64,000 bases of DNA from Streptomyces sp. Isolate_45 (GTDB lineage Bacteria; Actinomycetota; Actinomycetes; Streptomycetales; Streptomycetaceae), in assembly GCF_024721315.2 (NCBI RefSeq), contig NZ_JANFAK020000017.1:1-64000 (forward strand), given 5' to 3'. This document shows, in pieces, positions 1-9,385 of this stretch. The position numbers and the translations under genes are program-made. The notes under the pieces are model-generated. The model was not told the origin of the DNA, did no database searches, and worked only from the letters and a program-made list of their open reading frames with translations. Positions within the stretch are counted from its first letter, which is position 1. Every line of letters starts with the position of its first letter.

Positions 1-137
1 CCCTGGTACGGGTCCCGCCCGGGAGCGGGGCCGCGCTGGCCGCCGCCCTCAAGGCGGCGCAGGCCGCCCGGATGGCGCGCGGGGTGCCGGTGGCGGAGGC
101 GGTCCGGGTCCGCATCGACCCGTCGGACATCGGCTGA
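1..137 (+). CDS. priA: Primosomal protein N' (PriA), 3' end only
   Basis: Only the last 44 codons are in the window; the gene enters from the left in frame and stops with TGA at 135-137. The visible tail is Ala/Arg-rich and ends in VRVRIDPSDIG, which resembles the C-terminal strand of actinobacterial PriA (typical ending RIDxDP...). PriA restarts replication forks. The call rests mainly on this tail and on the following fmt-rsmB pair, which commonly follows priA in streptomycetes. No catalytic motif is visible, so the identification is good but not certain. Confidence 0.7.
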   Translation, partial: LVRVPPGSGAALAAALKAAQAARMARGVPVAEAVRVRIDPSDIG

Positions 138-294
138 CGGGGGCGTCGGGCGCCGCCGGGGCCACGGGATCCCGCAGCGGCCCGGATACGCCGACGCCCC
201 GGCGGGGCGACCGGTGTGGTCACTCCGCCAGGGCGGGTGGTGCGGAGTCGGGCCCCGTCCGTCGGGAGTCGGCGACCCGGCGGCGGGCTCCGGG

Positions 295-825
295 TCAGCC
301 GTTGCGCGGGCCGGGGAAGGCCGGGGTCCGCGCGGCCGACGCGGTGGAGGCCCCGGCCACGGAGTCCTCGCGGACGGGCTGGGGCGGGACCGAGCGGGCC
401 GCCGGGATCGTGGGCAGGGGGCCCAGGGTCCGGGTGGTGGTGCCCTCGGCGGGCTGCTCCGCGGACTCGGCGGTCTGCGCGCGGCGGGCCCCGTAGCGGC
501 GGTGCACCGCCTGCTTGGTCACGCCGAGCGCCGAGCCGACGGCGTCCCACGAGAATCCGAGGGAGCGATCGAAGTCCACGGCCGCGGTGACCAGAGTCTC
601 GACGCTGTCCCGGAGTTCCTGCGCGAGGCGGACGGTGGGTGCCGGTGCCCTGCCGTAGACGACGAAGCCCGTGGAGGGCCCGGAGCGGCGCGGGCGGTAC
701 ACGTTGCCGAGCTGGGCGGTGAGCGTACGCAGAGCGTCCACTTGCCGGCGAACCCGCTCGATGTCCCGTACCAGGAGGTGCAGGCTGGCCCGTGCTTGGG
801 CGTCATGGGTGGCGTGGTCGGCCAT
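295..825 (-). CDS. Conserved HTH-containing hypothetical protein
   Basis: A 176-residue soluble protein. Residues about 1-60 look helical ([20 protein letters not shown]) and may form a coiled coil. Residues about 95-112 read [20 protein letters not shown], a convincing helix-turn-helix resembling sigma-region-4 or helix-turn-helix regulators. The C-terminal 60 residues are Pro/Ala/Thr-rich and probably disordered. The ATG is preceded by GAGAGG at a sensible distance. It lies between priA and fmt on the opposite strand. A DNA-binding role is likely; the target is unknown. Confidence 0.75.
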   Translation of the reverse strand: MADHATHDAQARASLHLLVRDIERVRRQVDALRTLTAQLGNVYRPRRSGPSTGFVVYGRAPAPTVRLAQELRDSVETLVTAAVDFDRSLGFSWDAVGSALGVTKQAVHRRYGARRAQTAESAEQPAEGTTTRTLGPLPTIPAARSVPPQPVREDSVAGASTASAARTPAFPGPRNG

Positions 826-1078
826 GGAGAAGCCTCTCGAACCGGTGCTGAAGAGCGGATGGGGCCGCAGACACCGTTCTCAATTCGCGGCCCGTTTCGG
901 TCAATCTCTCTTGACCAACGCGTCACCCGGCGCCCAGGTCACGCACTGGGGGCGTGTCGGCATATGCGAGAGGCGCGCGGGTGTGCGTACGCCCCCTCGG
1001 GACCGCAGGTGGGCGGCCTCGCGGGGGCCCCATAGACTGGTGTGCTGCTGACAGCCCGGATAGCGAGGTAGGACCCAA

Positions 1079-2023
1079 GTGAAGCTGGTCTTCGCAGGCA
1101 CCCCCGAGGTCGCCGTGCCCGCCCTGGACGCCCTCCTCGCCTCCGGGCGGCACGAGGTCGCCGCCGTCGTCACACGGCCCGACGCCCCGGCCGGACGCGG
1201 TCGCCGACTGGTCGCCAGCCCCGTCGCGCAGCGCGCGGAGGAGGCCGGGATCGAGATCCTCCGGCCCGCCCGCCCGCGCGACGAGGAGTTCCAGGCCCGG
1301 CTGCGCGAGATCGCCCCCGACTGCTGCCCCGTCGTGGCCTACGGCGCGCTGCTCCCCAAGAGCGCCCTGGAGATCCCCCGCCACGGATGGGTCAACCTGC
1401 ACTTCTCCCTGCTGCCCGCCTGGCGCGGCGCGGCGCCCGTGCAGCACTCCGTCATGGCCGGCGACCAGGTCACAGGCGCCTCCACCTTCCGCATCGAGGA
1501 AGGGCTGGACACCGGCCCGGTCTTCGGGATCCTCACCGAGGACGTCCGTCCGACCGACACCAGCGGCGACCTGCTGACCCGGCTCGCCTTCGCCGGCGCC
1601 GGACTGCTCGCCGCGACCATGGACGGCATCGAGGACGGCACCCTGCGCGCCGTGCAGCAGCCCGCCGACGGGGTGTCCCACGCGTCGAAGATCACCGTCG
1701 AGGACGCCCGGATCGACTGGGCCGCGCCCGCGCTGCGCGTCGACCGGGTCGTCCGCGGCTGCACCCCGGCCCCGGGCGCGTGGACCGTCTTCCGCGGCGA
1801 GCGGCTCAAGCTGATCTCCGTCGGCCTGGTCCCGGACCGCACGGACCTGGCGCCCGGCGTCCTCGCCCCGGCCAAGAACAACGTCCACGTCGGCACCGGC
1901 TCGCACGCCGTCGAGCTGCTGTGGGTCCAGCCGCAGGGCAAGAAGCCGATGAAGGCCGCCGACTGGGCGCGCGGGGTGCGGATCGCGCCCGGCGAGCGCC
2001 TCGGCGGGGCCGACGTAGGCTGA
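1079..2023 (+). CDS. fmt: Methionyl-tRNA formyltransferase
   Basis: A 314-residue protein that transfers the formyl group of 10-formyl-THF to initiator Met-tRNA. It begins GTG with [19 protein letters not shown], the usual Fmt start. The formyltransferase core contains [17 protein letters not shown] with the catalytic Asn and His and the SLLP loop, and the conserved Asp in EGLDTGPV. The C-terminal OB-like domain follows from about residue 205. Length is normal for the family. It is followed after 110 bp by rsmB on the same strand, a standard arrangement. Confidence 0.96.
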   Translation: MKLVFAGTPEVAVPALDALLASGRHEVAAVVTRPDAPAGRGRRLVASPVAQRAEEAGIEILRPARPRDEEFQARLREIAPDCCPVVAYGALLPKSALEIPRHGWVNLHFSLLPAWRGAAPVQHSVMAGDQVTGASTFRIEEGLDTGPVFGILTEDVRPTDTSGDLLTRLAFAGAGLLAATMDGIEDGTLRAVQQPADGVSHASKITVEDARIDWAAPALRVDRVVRGCTPAPGAWTVFRGERLKLISVGLVPDRTDLAPGVLAPAKNNVHVGTGSHAVELLWVQPQGKKPMKAADWARGVRIAPGERLGGADVG

Positions 2024-2133
2024 ACCCGGCGGTGACGCCCCCGCCGGCGCGTGCCCGCGCACCCCGCCGGTCCGGCCCCTCCGCACCCCCCTCCGCACAT
2101 TCGCAGCACTCGTACCTCCGGAGCACCTTTCAC

Positions 2134-3612
2134 GTGAGCGAACAGCCTCGTCAGCCCGCCCGGCGTCCCGCCGGCGGCGGCAAGCCGTCCGGCAAGCAGG
2201 CCAAGCCCTACCGCCGGCCGCAGAAGGACCCCGTCCGCATGCTGGCCTTCGAAGTGCTCCGGGCGGTGGACGAGCGCGACGCGTACGCGAACCTCGTCCT
2301 GCCCCCGCTGCTGCGCAAGGCCCGCCAGGACGAGAGCTTCCAGGCACGGGACGCGGCACTGGCCACCGAGCTCGTCTACGGGACGCTGCGCCGCCAGGGC
2401 ACCTACGACGCGGTGATCAAGGCCTGTATCGACCGGCCCCTGCGGGAGGTGGACCCGCCGGTGCTGGACGTGCTCTCGCTCGGCGCGCACCAGCTCCTGG
2501 GCACCCGCATCCCCACGCACGCCGCCGTGTCGGCGAGCGTCGAGTTGGCCCGGGTCGTCCTCGGTGACGGCCGGGCCAAGTTCGTGAACGCGGTGCTCCG
2601 CAAGATCGCCGCACACGACCTGGACGGCTGGCTGGAGCGGGTGGCCCCGCCGTACGAGGACGACGCCGAGGAACACCTCGCCGTGTACCACTCCCACCCC
2701 CGCTGGGTGGTCAGCGCGCTGTGGGACGCGCTGGGCGGCGGGCGCGCCGGGATCGAGGACCTCCTCGAGGCAGACAACGAGCGTCCCGAGGTGACGCTGG
2801 TGGCCCGGCCGGGCCGGTCCACCCCCGAGGAACTGCTGGAGGCGGTCGGCGAGGACTCGGCGCTGCCGGGTCGCTGGTCCCCGTACGCCGTGCGGATGGC
2901 CGAGGGCGGCGAGCCGGGCGCGCTGGAGGCGGTCCGCGACGGCCGCGCCGGTGTGCAGGACGAGGGCAGCCAGCTGGTGGCCATGGCCCTGGCGGCGGTG
3001 CCGATCGAGGGCCGCGACGCGCGCTGGCTCGACGGCTGCGCCGGCCCCGGCGGCAAGGCGGCCCTGCTGGGCGCGCTGGCCGCGCGGCGCGGGGCGTTCC
3101 TGCTGGCCTCCGAGAAGCAACCGCACCGGGCGAGGCTCGTGGGGCAGGCGCTGGCCGGCAACCCCGGCCCGTACCAGGTCATCGCGGCCGACGGCACGCG
3201 GCCCCCGTGGCTGCCGGGCTCCTTCGACCGGGTCCTGGTGGACGTCCCCTGCTCCGGCCTGGGCGCGCTCCGGCGCCGCCCGGAGGCCCGCTGGCGGCGC
3301 CGCCCCGAGGACCTTGAGGGCTTCGCGCCGCTCCAGCGCGGGTTGCTCCGGCAGGCGCTGGCCGCGGTGCGGGTCGGTGGCGTCGTCGGCTACGCGACCT
3401 GCTCCCCGCACCTGGCGGAGACCCGGGTGGTCGTGGAGGACGTCCTGAAGGGCCGGGGCGCCGCGGCGGCGCCGGTGGCGGCCGAACTGATCGACGCCCG
3501 CCCGTACATGGCGGGCGTACCGGCGCTGGGCGACGGCCCGGACGTCCAGCTGTGGCCGCACCTGCACGGCACGGACGCCATGTACCTGGCGCTGCTGCGG
3601 CGCACGGCGTAA
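2134..3612 (+). CDS. rsmB: 16S rRNA (cytosine-967-C5) methyltransferase RsmB/Sun
   Basis: A 492-residue SAM-dependent RNA m5C methyltransferase. An N-terminal NusB-like RNA-binding domain (about residues 30-170) is followed by the Rossmann methyltransferase domain. SAM motif I is DGCAGPGGKAALLGAL, motif IV is DVPCSGLGALRRRPEARW, and the second active-site Cys is in YATCSPHLAETR. I start at the GTG at 2134, after a basic low-complexity N-terminus (RRPAGGGKPSGKQAKPYRR) typical of actinobacterial forms; earlier in-frame codons run back into fmt. It is probably cotranscribed with fmt. Confidence 0.94.
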   Translation: MSEQPRQPARRPAGGGKPSGKQAKPYRRPQKDPVRMLAFEVLRAVDERDAYANLVLPPLLRKARQDESFQARDAALATELVYGTLRRQGTYDAVIKACIDRPLREVDPPVLDVLSLGAHQLLGTRIPTHAAVSASVELARVVLGDGRAKFVNAVLRKIAAHDLDGWLERVAPPYEDDAEEHLAVYHSHPRWVVSALWDALGGGRAGIEDLLEADNERPEVTLVARPGRSTPEELLEAVGEDSALPGRWSPYAVRMAEGGEPGALEAVRDGRAGVQDEGSQLVAMALAAVPIEGRDARWLDGCAGPGGKAALLGALAARRGAFLLASEKQPHRARLVGQALAGNPGPYQVIAADGTRPPWLPGSFDRVLVDVPCSGLGALRRRPEARWRRRPEDLEGFAPLQRGLLRQALAAVRVGGVVGYATCSPHLAETRVVVEDVLKGRGAAAAPVAAELIDARPYMAGVPALGDGPDVQLWPHLHGTDAMYLALLRRTA

Positions 3613-3622
3613 CGGCCGGCGT

Positions 3623-3646
3623 GGCCGCGGGCCCGAGCCCGCGGCC
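3623..3646. terminator. Hairpin between convergent rsmB and GNAT genes
   Basis: The inverted repeat GGCCGCGGGC (3623-3632) and GCCCGCGGCC (3637-3646) forms a perfect 10-bp stem with a CCGA loop. It lies between the stop codons of two convergent genes, so it can serve both as a rho-independent-like terminator. It has no T tract, which is usual in this GC-rich group. Confidence 0.65.
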
Positions 3647-3652
3647 GGCCGG

Positions 3653-4150
3653 TCAGTGGTTCCCGGGCGGAGCCGATCCCGGCCCGGTGGGCCCCGCCGC
3701 GTCGGTCGGGACCTCGCCCGCCGCCTCCGGAGTCCAGATCATCAACTTCTCGGGGTCCGGGAAGGGGACGAAGCCGACCTTGGCGTAGACGTCGTGGGCG
3801 TCGAGGGTGGAGAGCAGGACGCGCTTGAGCCTGTGGGGGGCCAGGTGGTCGAGCGCGGCGCCGGCCAGCCGGGTGCCGAGGCCCCTGCCGCGGTGCGCGG
3901 GTGCCACGTAGACGTCGCAGAGCCAGGCGAAGGTGGCCAGGTCGGTGACGACGCGCGCGTAGGCGACCTGGGCACCGGCGGCGTCGTAGGCGCCGAAGTT
4001 GAGCGAGCCGCGCACCGACCGCTCCACCGTTTCGCGACTGCGCCCCAACGCCCAGAACGCGTCGGTCGAGAGCCAGCGGTGGACCGAGTCGATGTCGAGG
4101 CGGTCCGGGTCGGTCGAGACCTCGTAGTCGTCCTTGCTACTGGTGATCAT
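3653..4150 (-). CDS. GNAT-family N-acetyltransferase
   Basis: A 165-residue protein with the GNAT fold. The acetyl-CoA binding motif A is DVYVAPAHRGRGLGTRLAGA (about residues 80-99), and the C-terminal part HDVYAKVGFVPFPDPEKLMIW has the usual Y-x-K-x-GF signature. It resembles the small single-domain GNATs of unknown substrate common in Streptomyces. The ATG at 4150 is the first start after an upstream stretch that is not protein-like. It is convergent with rsmB, and the aldo/keto reductase lies just upstream on the same strand. Substrate unknown. Confidence 0.85.
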   Translation of the reverse strand: MITSSKDDYEVSTDPDRLDIDSVHRWLSTDAFWALGRSRETVERSVRGSLNFGAYDAAGAQVAYARVVTDLATFAWLCDVYVAPAHRGRGLGTRLAGAALDHLAPHRLKRVLLSTLDAHDVYAKVGFVPFPDPEKLMIWTPEAAGEVPTDAAGPTGPGSAPPGNH

Positions 4151-4197
4151 GCCGAGGCATGGTACCGACGCGGCTCCCGCGGGCGGATGGGCGCGGG

Positions 4198-5163
4198 TCA
4201 GGAGTAGAAGTTGCGCTCCCAGCGGTGCTTCGCCAGGACCGCGAGCTGCTCGGGGGAGAGGGGCCGGCCGTCGCCGACCGCGGCGTTGCGTTCCACGTTG
4301 CGCACGGTGCGCATGCCGGGGATGACCGTGGAGACGGCGGGGGCGCTGAGGACGAAGCGCAGGGCGGTCTCCGCGAGGTCGTCGGTGGTGATGCCCAGGT
4401 CGGCGGTGATGGCCTCGACGTGCCGCTGGACCCGCGCGGGCCGGTCGTCGCGGAAGTAGCGGGCGCGGAAGTCCCCTTCGGGGAAGGTGGTTCCGGCGGT
4501 GACGCGGCCGGTGAGGCCGCCCTCGTCGAGCGCCACCCGGACGATGACGCCGACGCCGTGCTCCTCGCAGGCGGGGAACAGGGCGTCGGCCGGTGACTGG
4601 TCGAAGATGTTGTGGATGACCTGGACGGTGTCCACCACGCCGCTGCGGACGAGGGCGAGGGCGCTCTCGGGTCGGTGGTCGTTGACGGAAACGCCGAACA
4701 GCCGGATCAACCCCCGCTGCTTCAGGTCGGCGACCGTCTCCAACCAGTCGCCGCGGCCGACCCACTCGTCGCTCCAGATGTGGAACTGCAGGACGTCGAA
4801 GTGGTCCAGGCCGGAGGCCGACAGGCTGGTCTCCAGGCTCGCGCGGATGTGCGCGCCGGGGAAGGTCTCGGCGGGGTCGATGCCCCCGGGAGCGGGCCAG
4901 ACGCCGTTCTTCGGGGGCACTTTGGTCGCCACGTACACCTGGTCGCCGGAGCGTTCGCGGACCACGCGGCCGACGATCCGTTCGCTCTCCCCGTAACCGC
5001 GTGCGGTGTCGACGAAGTTCACGCCGAGGTCGACGGCCCGGTGCAGGGCGCGCACCGACTCGTCCTCGGTGGCCCCCGACCAGCCGGCGGCGCCGATGCC
5101 CCAGGCGCCGTAGCCGATCTCGGAGACGGACAGGTCACTGCGTCCCAGCGGGCGGTTGTGCAT
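4198..5163 (-). CDS. Aldo/keto reductase
   Basis: A 321-residue NADPH-dependent oxidoreductase of the AKR (beta/alpha)8 family. The N-terminus [21 protein letters not shown] is typical. The catalytic region includes [17 protein letters not shown] (Asp and Tyr of the tetrad), [10 protein letters not shown] contributes the lysine, and LQFHIWSD the histidine. The start is preceded by GGAGG about 9 nt upstream. Its 5' end overlaps the last 29 bp of the upstream MFS gene, so the two are probably translated together. The natural substrate cannot be read from the sequence. Confidence 0.9.
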   Translation of the reverse strand: MHNRPLGRSDLSVSEIGYGAWGIGAAGWSGATEDESVRALHRAVDLGVNFVDTARGYGESERIVGRVVRERSGDQVYVATKVPPKNGVWPAPGGIDPAETFPGAHIRASLETSLSASGLDHFDVLQFHIWSDEWVGRGDWLETVADLKQRGLIRLFGVSVNDHRPESALALVRSGVVDTVQVIHNIFDQSPADALFPACEEHGVGVIVRVALDEGGLTGRVTAGTTFPEGDFRARYFRDDRPARVQRHVEAITADLGITTDDLAETALRFVLSAPAVSTVIPGMRTVRNVERNAAVGDGRPLSPEQLAVLAKHRWERNFYS

Positions 5164-6526
5164 GGCGGTCGTCCTCCGTGTTCGTGGTGCGGAAGTGGTG
5201 GGCGTCCCGACCCCGGACCGTCCCCTGCGGGCCCGTCCGGCGGTCGCGTAGCGGTGACAGGAGCATCGGGACGCAGGAGAGGGACAGGACGGCTGCGCCG
5301 GCCCACAGGGCCGTGTGGAGGGTGGTGAGTTCCGCGAGGAGGCCCGAGGCGGCGGAGCCGAGGGCGAGGGCGCCGGTCAGGATGAAGCGGAAGGTGGCGT
5401 TCATGCGGCCCAGGAGCGGGTCCGGGGTGAGGTGCTGGCGCAGGCTCACGCCCAGGACGTTGTCGCAGCCGATCTTCGCCATGCACAGCAGCCACCCGGC
5501 TCCGGGGAGCCAGAGCCAGGCGCCCCGGTCCAGCAGGGGCACCAGCAGGGCCGCCGGGGTCAGGGTCAGTACGAGGGCGCGGCCGTAGCCGACCCTGGCG
5601 GAGAGCGGGCGGGCGAGGCGGGCGCCGAGGAGCAGCCCGGCACCGCCGGCGGCCCAGAACAACCCGAGGGCGGCGGGGGAGAGCCCGAGCTCCCGTACGA
5701 ACAGCACGGGGAGCATGGCGTTGAGCACGGCCCCGCCCAGGTTGTTCAGGCCCGCGGCCAGGGCCAGGGCACGCAGCTCCGGGTGGCCCAGTACGTGTCG
5801 CAGCCCCTCGGCGATCCGGGTGTGCAGCGGGGTCCGCCCGGCGGCGGGCGGCGCCGGGGCGGGCCGGATCCGCAGCAGGCCGAGCGCGGAGACGAGGTAG
5901 CAGGCGGCCGAGCAGGCCAGGGCGACGGGTGCGGTCAGGACGGCGATCAGGGCCCCGCCGACGCCCCGCCCGGCGATGTTCGCGACGGCCATGAGGGTCA
6001 CGACGGCCGCGTTCGCCCGGACCAGGCCGTCCCGGCCGACGAGCCGGGGGAGCACGCTCTGGGCCCCGACGTCGGAGAAGACGGTGGCGCAGCCGGTGAG
6101 CAGGACGACCGCGTACAGCTGGGGGAGGGCCAGTGCGCCCAGCCACCAGGACAGCGGGAGGGAGGCCAGGAGCACGGCGCGGGCGAGGTCGGCGGCCACG
6201 AGGACCTCGCGGGTGCGCAGGCGGTCCACCCAGGCGCCGGCCGGCAGGCCGATGAGGAGGAAGGCGGCGGTGGAGAGCGCCGCGAGGGCGCCGACCTGGC
6301 CGGCGCTCGCGTCCAGCGCGGTCAGGGCCAGGAGCGGGACGGCGACGTGGCCGGCGTTGGCGGCGAACTGGTTGAGGGTCGTGGCGCCGAAGAGGGTGCG
6401 GAAGTCCTTGCTGTGCCAGGGACCGCCGGTCGGTGGGGCGGGGGCGGCCGTGCCGGTGGTGCCGGGGGCCGTGCCGCCGGGTGCGGCGGGGGTGCCGCCG
6501 GCGGCCGGTGAGGGAGCGGATGCCAT
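5135..6526 (-). CDS. MFS transporter (drug-exporter-like)
   Basis: A 463-residue integral membrane protein with about 12 hydrophobic segments. The early segment [20 protein letters not shown] and the loop [22 protein letters not shown] match the D-R-x-x-R loop between TM2 and TM3 of MFS exporters of the MFS_3 type. The N-terminal 40 residues are Pro/Ala/Gly-rich and cytoplasmic. It is the promoter-proximal member of a pair with the aldo/keto reductase and diverges from rpe. Export of a small molecule is likely; the substrate is unknown. Confidence 0.88.
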   Translation of the reverse strand: MASAPSPAAGGTPAAPGGTAPGTTGTAAPAPPTGGPWHSKDFRTLFGATTLNQFAANAGHVAVPLLALTALDASAGQVGALAALSTAAFLLIGLPAGAWVDRLRTREVLVAADLARAVLLASLPLSWWLGALALPQLYAVVLLTGCATVFSDVGAQSVLPRLVGRDGLVRANAAVVTLMAVANIAGRGVGGALIAVLTAPVALACSAACYLVSALGLLRIRPAPAPPAAGRTPLHTRIAEGLRHVLGHPELRALALAAGLNNLGGAVLNAMLPVLFVRELGLSPAALGLFWAAGGAGLLLGARLARPLSARVGYGRALVLTLTPAALLVPLLDRGAWLWLPGAGWLLCMAKIGCDNVLGVSLRQHLTPDPLLGRMNATFRFILTGALALGSAASGLLAELTTLHTALWAGAAVLSLSCVPMLLSPLRDRRTGPQGTVRGRDAHHFRTTNTEDDRHAQPPAGTQ

Positions 6527-6595
6527 GCCGGGTGCGACTCCTCCTGGGTGGCCTGCGCCGCCGGGTGGCGACTGTCATGGACATAACGTTGGACT

Positions 6596-6606
6596 GGTGT
6601 CACACC
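6596..6606. promoter_or_regulatory. Short palindrome in the MFS/rpe divergent region
   Basis: The perfect palindrome GGTGT-C-ACACC lies 70 bp upstream of the MFS start in a stretch much richer in A+T than its surroundings (about 6575-6645). This is a plausible operator or promoter region for the MFS-aldo/keto reductase pair. It is short enough that chance cannot be excluded. Confidence 0.3.
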
Positions 6607-6711
6607 GAAGGGCAAGTGAAAAATCCTTCATGATCACTTAAGCGCCGCTACCACGACGGCGAGTTCCGGGGCCATGGCCGGAAGTGGCCGAGGGCATGGC
6701 AGGCTTGGGTC

Positions 6712-7398
6712 ATGGCCGTTCAGATCAATCCCAGCATCCTGTCCGCCGACTTCGCCCGACTCGCCGACGAGGCGAGGGCCGTGGAGGGGGCCGACTGGCT
6801 GCACGTCGACGTCATGGACAACCATTTCGTCCCCAACCTGACCCTCGGCATGCCGATCGTGGAGTCGCTCAGCCGCGCCACGGACATCCCGCTGGACCTG
6901 CACCTCATGATCGAGGACCCGGACCGCTGGGCCCCGCAGTACGTGGAGGCCGGCGCCGGCTCGGTGACCTTCCACGCCGAGGCCGCCGCCGCGCCGGTCC
7001 GCCTCGCGCGCGAGATCCGGGCCAAGGGCGCCCGGGCGGCCATGGCGCTCAAGCCGGGCACCCCGATCGAGCAGTACGAGGACATCCTCCCCGAGCTCGA
7101 CATGGTGCTGATCATGACGGTCGAACCGGGTTTCGGCGGGCAGTCGTTCCTGGACATCATGCTGCCCAAGGTGCGCCGCACCCGTGAGCTGATCGCCAAG
7201 CACGGTCTGGACCTGTGGCTCCAGGTCGACGGCGGGGTCTCGGCCTCGACCATCGAGCGGGTCGCGGAGGCCGGCGCGGACGTCTTCGTGGCCGGTAGCG
7301 CGGTCTACGGGGCGGTCGATCCCGCCGCCGCCGTACGGACCCTGCGCGAGCAGGCGGGCGCGGCGATCGCCGCCGCACCATGGGGTTGCGACCACTGA
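6712..7398 (+). CDS. rpe: Ribulose-phosphate 3-epimerase
   Basis: A 228-residue TIM-barrel enzyme that interconverts ribulose-5-phosphate and xylulose-5-phosphate in the pentose phosphate pathway. The start [17 protein letters not shown] is the standard Rpe N-terminus. Metal/catalytic residues are visible in [15 protein letters not shown] and DLHLMIEDP, in [12 protein letters not shown], and in the phosphate-binding DGGVSASTI and AGSAVYG. Length is normal. The next gene on the strand is a SorC-type regulator, which may respond to a sugar phosphate. Confidence 0.96.
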   Translation: MAVQINPSILSADFARLADEARAVEGADWLHVDVMDNHFVPNLTLGMPIVESLSRATDIPLDLHLMIEDPDRWAPQYVEAGAGSVTFHAEAAAAPVRLAREIRAKGARAAMALKPGTPIEQYEDILPELDMVLIMTVEPGFGGQSFLDIMLPKVRRTRELIAKHGLDLWLQVDGGVSASTIERVAEAGADVFVAGSAVYGAVDPAAAVRTLREQAGAAIAAAPWGCDH

Positions 7399-7410
7399 GT
7401 CGAGCGTTGG

Positions 7411-7510
7411 TGAACGGCTCGGTGAACGGAAGCCGTCCGGGCTGATCAACGGCCGTCGGATCTGACAGGATGAACGGCGAGTCGAGAGTGTGAACACGAC
7501 AGTGTGAACA
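7411..7510 (+). promoter_or_regulatory. Array of five TGAAC direct repeats upstream of the SorC gene
   Basis: TGAAC occurs on the same strand at 7411, 7423, 7471, 7491 and 7505. The last two sit in a perfect 10-bp direct repeat AGTGTGAACA at 7487-7496 and 7501-7510, just before the SorC start. SorC/CggR-type regulators are known to bind direct repeats as tetramers, so this is a candidate autoregulatory operator. Confidence 0.45.
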
Positions 7511-7527
7511 GCAGTGAGGAGAACGCG

Positions 7528-8550
7528 GTGTCTGCAATGTCGGCGGGACGGTCAGCCCTGCGGATGGGACCCGCGGAGCTGGTGCAGGCGGCGGCCATGG
7601 CGCGCCGCTTCTACCTGGAGGGCAAGTCCAAGATCCAGATCGCCGAGGAGTTCGGCGTGAGCCGCTTCAAGGTGGCCCGGGTCCTGGAGACCGCCCTCGA
7701 ACGTGACCTCGTACGCATCGAGATCCGGGTGCCGGCGGAACTGGACGCGGAGCGCTCCGACGCGCTCCGCGCCCGGTACGGGCTGCGGCACGCCGTCGTG
7801 GTGGAATCGCCGGCCGACGCCACCGAGGACGCCCCGGACCCGGAGAACCTCGGCGCGGTCGCGGCCGACCTGCTGGGCGAGCTCGTCAACGAGGGCGACG
7901 TACTGGGGCTGGCGTGGGGGCGCTCCACCATCCACATGGCCGCCTCCCTGCACCGGCTGCCCCCGTGCACCGTCGTCCAGCTGACCGGCGTGTACGACGC
8001 GGGCACCGCCGAGCGCGGGTCCGTGGAGGCCGTGCGCAGGGCCGCGCAGGTGTCCGGCGGCGACGCGCACCCCATCTACGCGCCGATGCTGCTGCCCGAT
8101 CCCGCGACCGCGGCCGCTCTGCGCGGTCAGACCGGGATCGCGCGGGCCTTCGAGTACTTCGACAAGGTGACCGTCGCGGCCGTGTCGATCGGCTCCTGGG
8201 AGCCGGGCATCTCGACCGTCCACGACATGCTGACCGACGAGGAGCGGGCGCACTACGCCTCGCTGGGCGTCGCGGCCGAAATGTCCGCCCATCTGTTCGA
8301 TGCCGACGGGCGCCGGGTGGGGCGGGACCTGGGCGAGCGGTGCATCACCGTGGAGGCGGACCGGCTGCGTCGGATCCCCGAGGTCGTGGCCATCGCGGGC
8401 GGGCTGCGCAAGGCTTCCGCGATCGGCGCGGTGCTCCGCTCGGGCCTGGTGACCAGCCTCGTCACGGACACGGCGGTCGCCGACTACCTGCTGACCGAGT
8501 CCGCTCCGGGGCTCCGGCCGGCGCTGGACCGGGCCGACCCCGACGACTGA
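7528..8550 (+). CDS. SorC-family sugar-binding transcriptional regulator
   Basis: A 340-residue regulator. The N-terminal HTH is FYLEGKSKIQIAEEFGVSRF with the recognition helix SRFKVARVLETA (about residues 25-55). The rest is the SorC phosphosugar-binding domain, ending in the diagnostic VVAIAGGLRKASAIGAVLRS and VTDTAVADYLL. I choose the GTG at 7528 because GAGGAG lies 6 nt upstream; a GTG at 7504 would add eight residues. SorC proteins respond to sugar phosphates, and the position after rpe suggests pentose or related carbon metabolism. Confidence 0.9.
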   Translation: MSAMSAGRSALRMGPAELVQAAAMARRFYLEGKSKIQIAEEFGVSRFKVARVLETALERDLVRIEIRVPAELDAERSDALRARYGLRHAVVVESPADATEDAPDPENLGAVAADLLGELVNEGDVLGLAWGRSTIHMAASLHRLPPCTVVQLTGVYDAGTAERGSVEAVRRAAQVSGGDAHPIYAPMLLPDPATAAALRGQTGIARAFEYFDKVTVAAVSIGSWEPGISTVHDMLTDEERAHYASLGVAAEMSAHLFDADGRRVGRDLGERCITVEADRLRRIPEVVAIAGGLRKASAIGAVLRSGLVTSLVTDTAVADYLLTESAPGLRPALDRADPDD

Positions 8551-8655
8551 CCGGGTCGGCCGCGGCCGCTTCCCGGTTCCGTGATCGGGATGGTGCCGGA
8601 ATCGAGACCCGAACAGCGGACCGCGAGGCGCCCCCGGGGGCGCATACTGGATTCA

Positions 8656-8877
8656 ATGACTAAGTCAGCAGTACCTCGCCGCCATTTGCCGTCCAGCCCG
8701 TTCAAGGCCCCCGTGGAACCGCCGCTCCGGCAGTTCAGCGTCGGCGACCGGGTGACTCACGACGAGCACGGCCTCGGCCGTGTCGTCGGTGTTGAGGAGG
8801 GAATCGCCGTTCTCGTCGACTTCGGTTCGATCCAGTGCCGCGTCCTGAGTCCGTACACCAAGATGGCCGCTCTCTGA
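8656..8877 (+). CDS. Small conserved protein with SH3/Tudor-like fold
   Basis: A 73-residue protein. The C-terminal 45 residues, QFSVGDRVTHDEHGLGRVVG followed by a beta-rich stretch, match the small barrel seen in CarD N-terminal and PcrA/UvrD C-terminal domains (motif GDRVxHxxxGxGxVV). Such barrels often contact RNA polymerase. The ATG at 8656 starts MTKSAVPRRHLPSSP; the longer reading frame upstream is not needed. Its function here is unknown, but the conserved barrel makes a transcription-related role possible. Confidence 0.78.
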   Translation: MTKSAVPRRHLPSSPFKAPVEPPLRQFSVGDRVTHDEHGLGRVVGVEEGIAVLVDFGSIQCRVLSPYTKMAAL

Positions 8878-8926
8878 GGCGACCGGGCGATTCGCGAGCG
8901 AATCGGATATTTGGCACGATCGGTGC

Positions 8927-9385
8927 ATGATCTTTCGGAGCGTGCCCCGATCACTGCTGCGCGTGCTGGGGGCGCTGTTCCTCTGTGCCGCGCTGGCCGG
9001 TGTGGTGGGCTGCGGCGGTGACTCCGCCCCGGCCCCGCCCGCCACCGCCGAGGCCTCCTCCGGAGGCGAGCCCACGGGACGCCCCGCGCTGCCCGGGTGG
9101 GCGAAGGGGATGGCCACCGTACGCGCGGACGCGCTGCCGCCACAGGCGCGCGAGGTGCTCGCCCTGATCGACAAGGGCGGACCGTACGCGTACCGGCAGG
9201 ACGGCACCGTCTTCGGGAACTTCGAGAAGGTCCTGCCACGGCAGAAGCGCGGCTACTACCACGAGTTCACCGTGAGGACACCGGGGGAACGCGACCGCGG
9301 GGCCCGACGGATCGTGACGGGGCAGGGCGGGGAGTTCTACTACACGGACGACCACTACGAGACCTTCAAGGCGGTTCTCCGATGA
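8927..9385 (+). CDS. Lipoprotein guanyl-specific ribonuclease (RNase Sa/barnase type)
   Basis: A 152-residue secreted ribonuclease. Residues 1-28 form a signal peptide with a lipobox ending VVGC, so the enzyme is probably lipid-anchored outside the cell. The catalytic domain (about residues 58-152) follows RNase Sa: YRQDGTVFGNFEKVLP, then YYHEFTVRTP with the general-base Glu, the Arg pair in RGARRIVTG, and the catalytic His in YTDDHYETF. All key residues are kept. It ends in an ATGA overlap with a barstar gene, so inhibitor and enzyme are translationally coupled. Confidence 0.92.
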   Translation: MIFRSVPRSLLRVLGALFLCAALAGVVGCGGDSAPAPPATAEASSGGEPTGRPALPGWAKGMATVRADALPPQAREVLALIDKGGPYAYRQDGTVFGNFEKVLPRQKRGYYHEFTVRTPGERDRGARRIVTGQGGEFYYTDDHYETFKAVLR

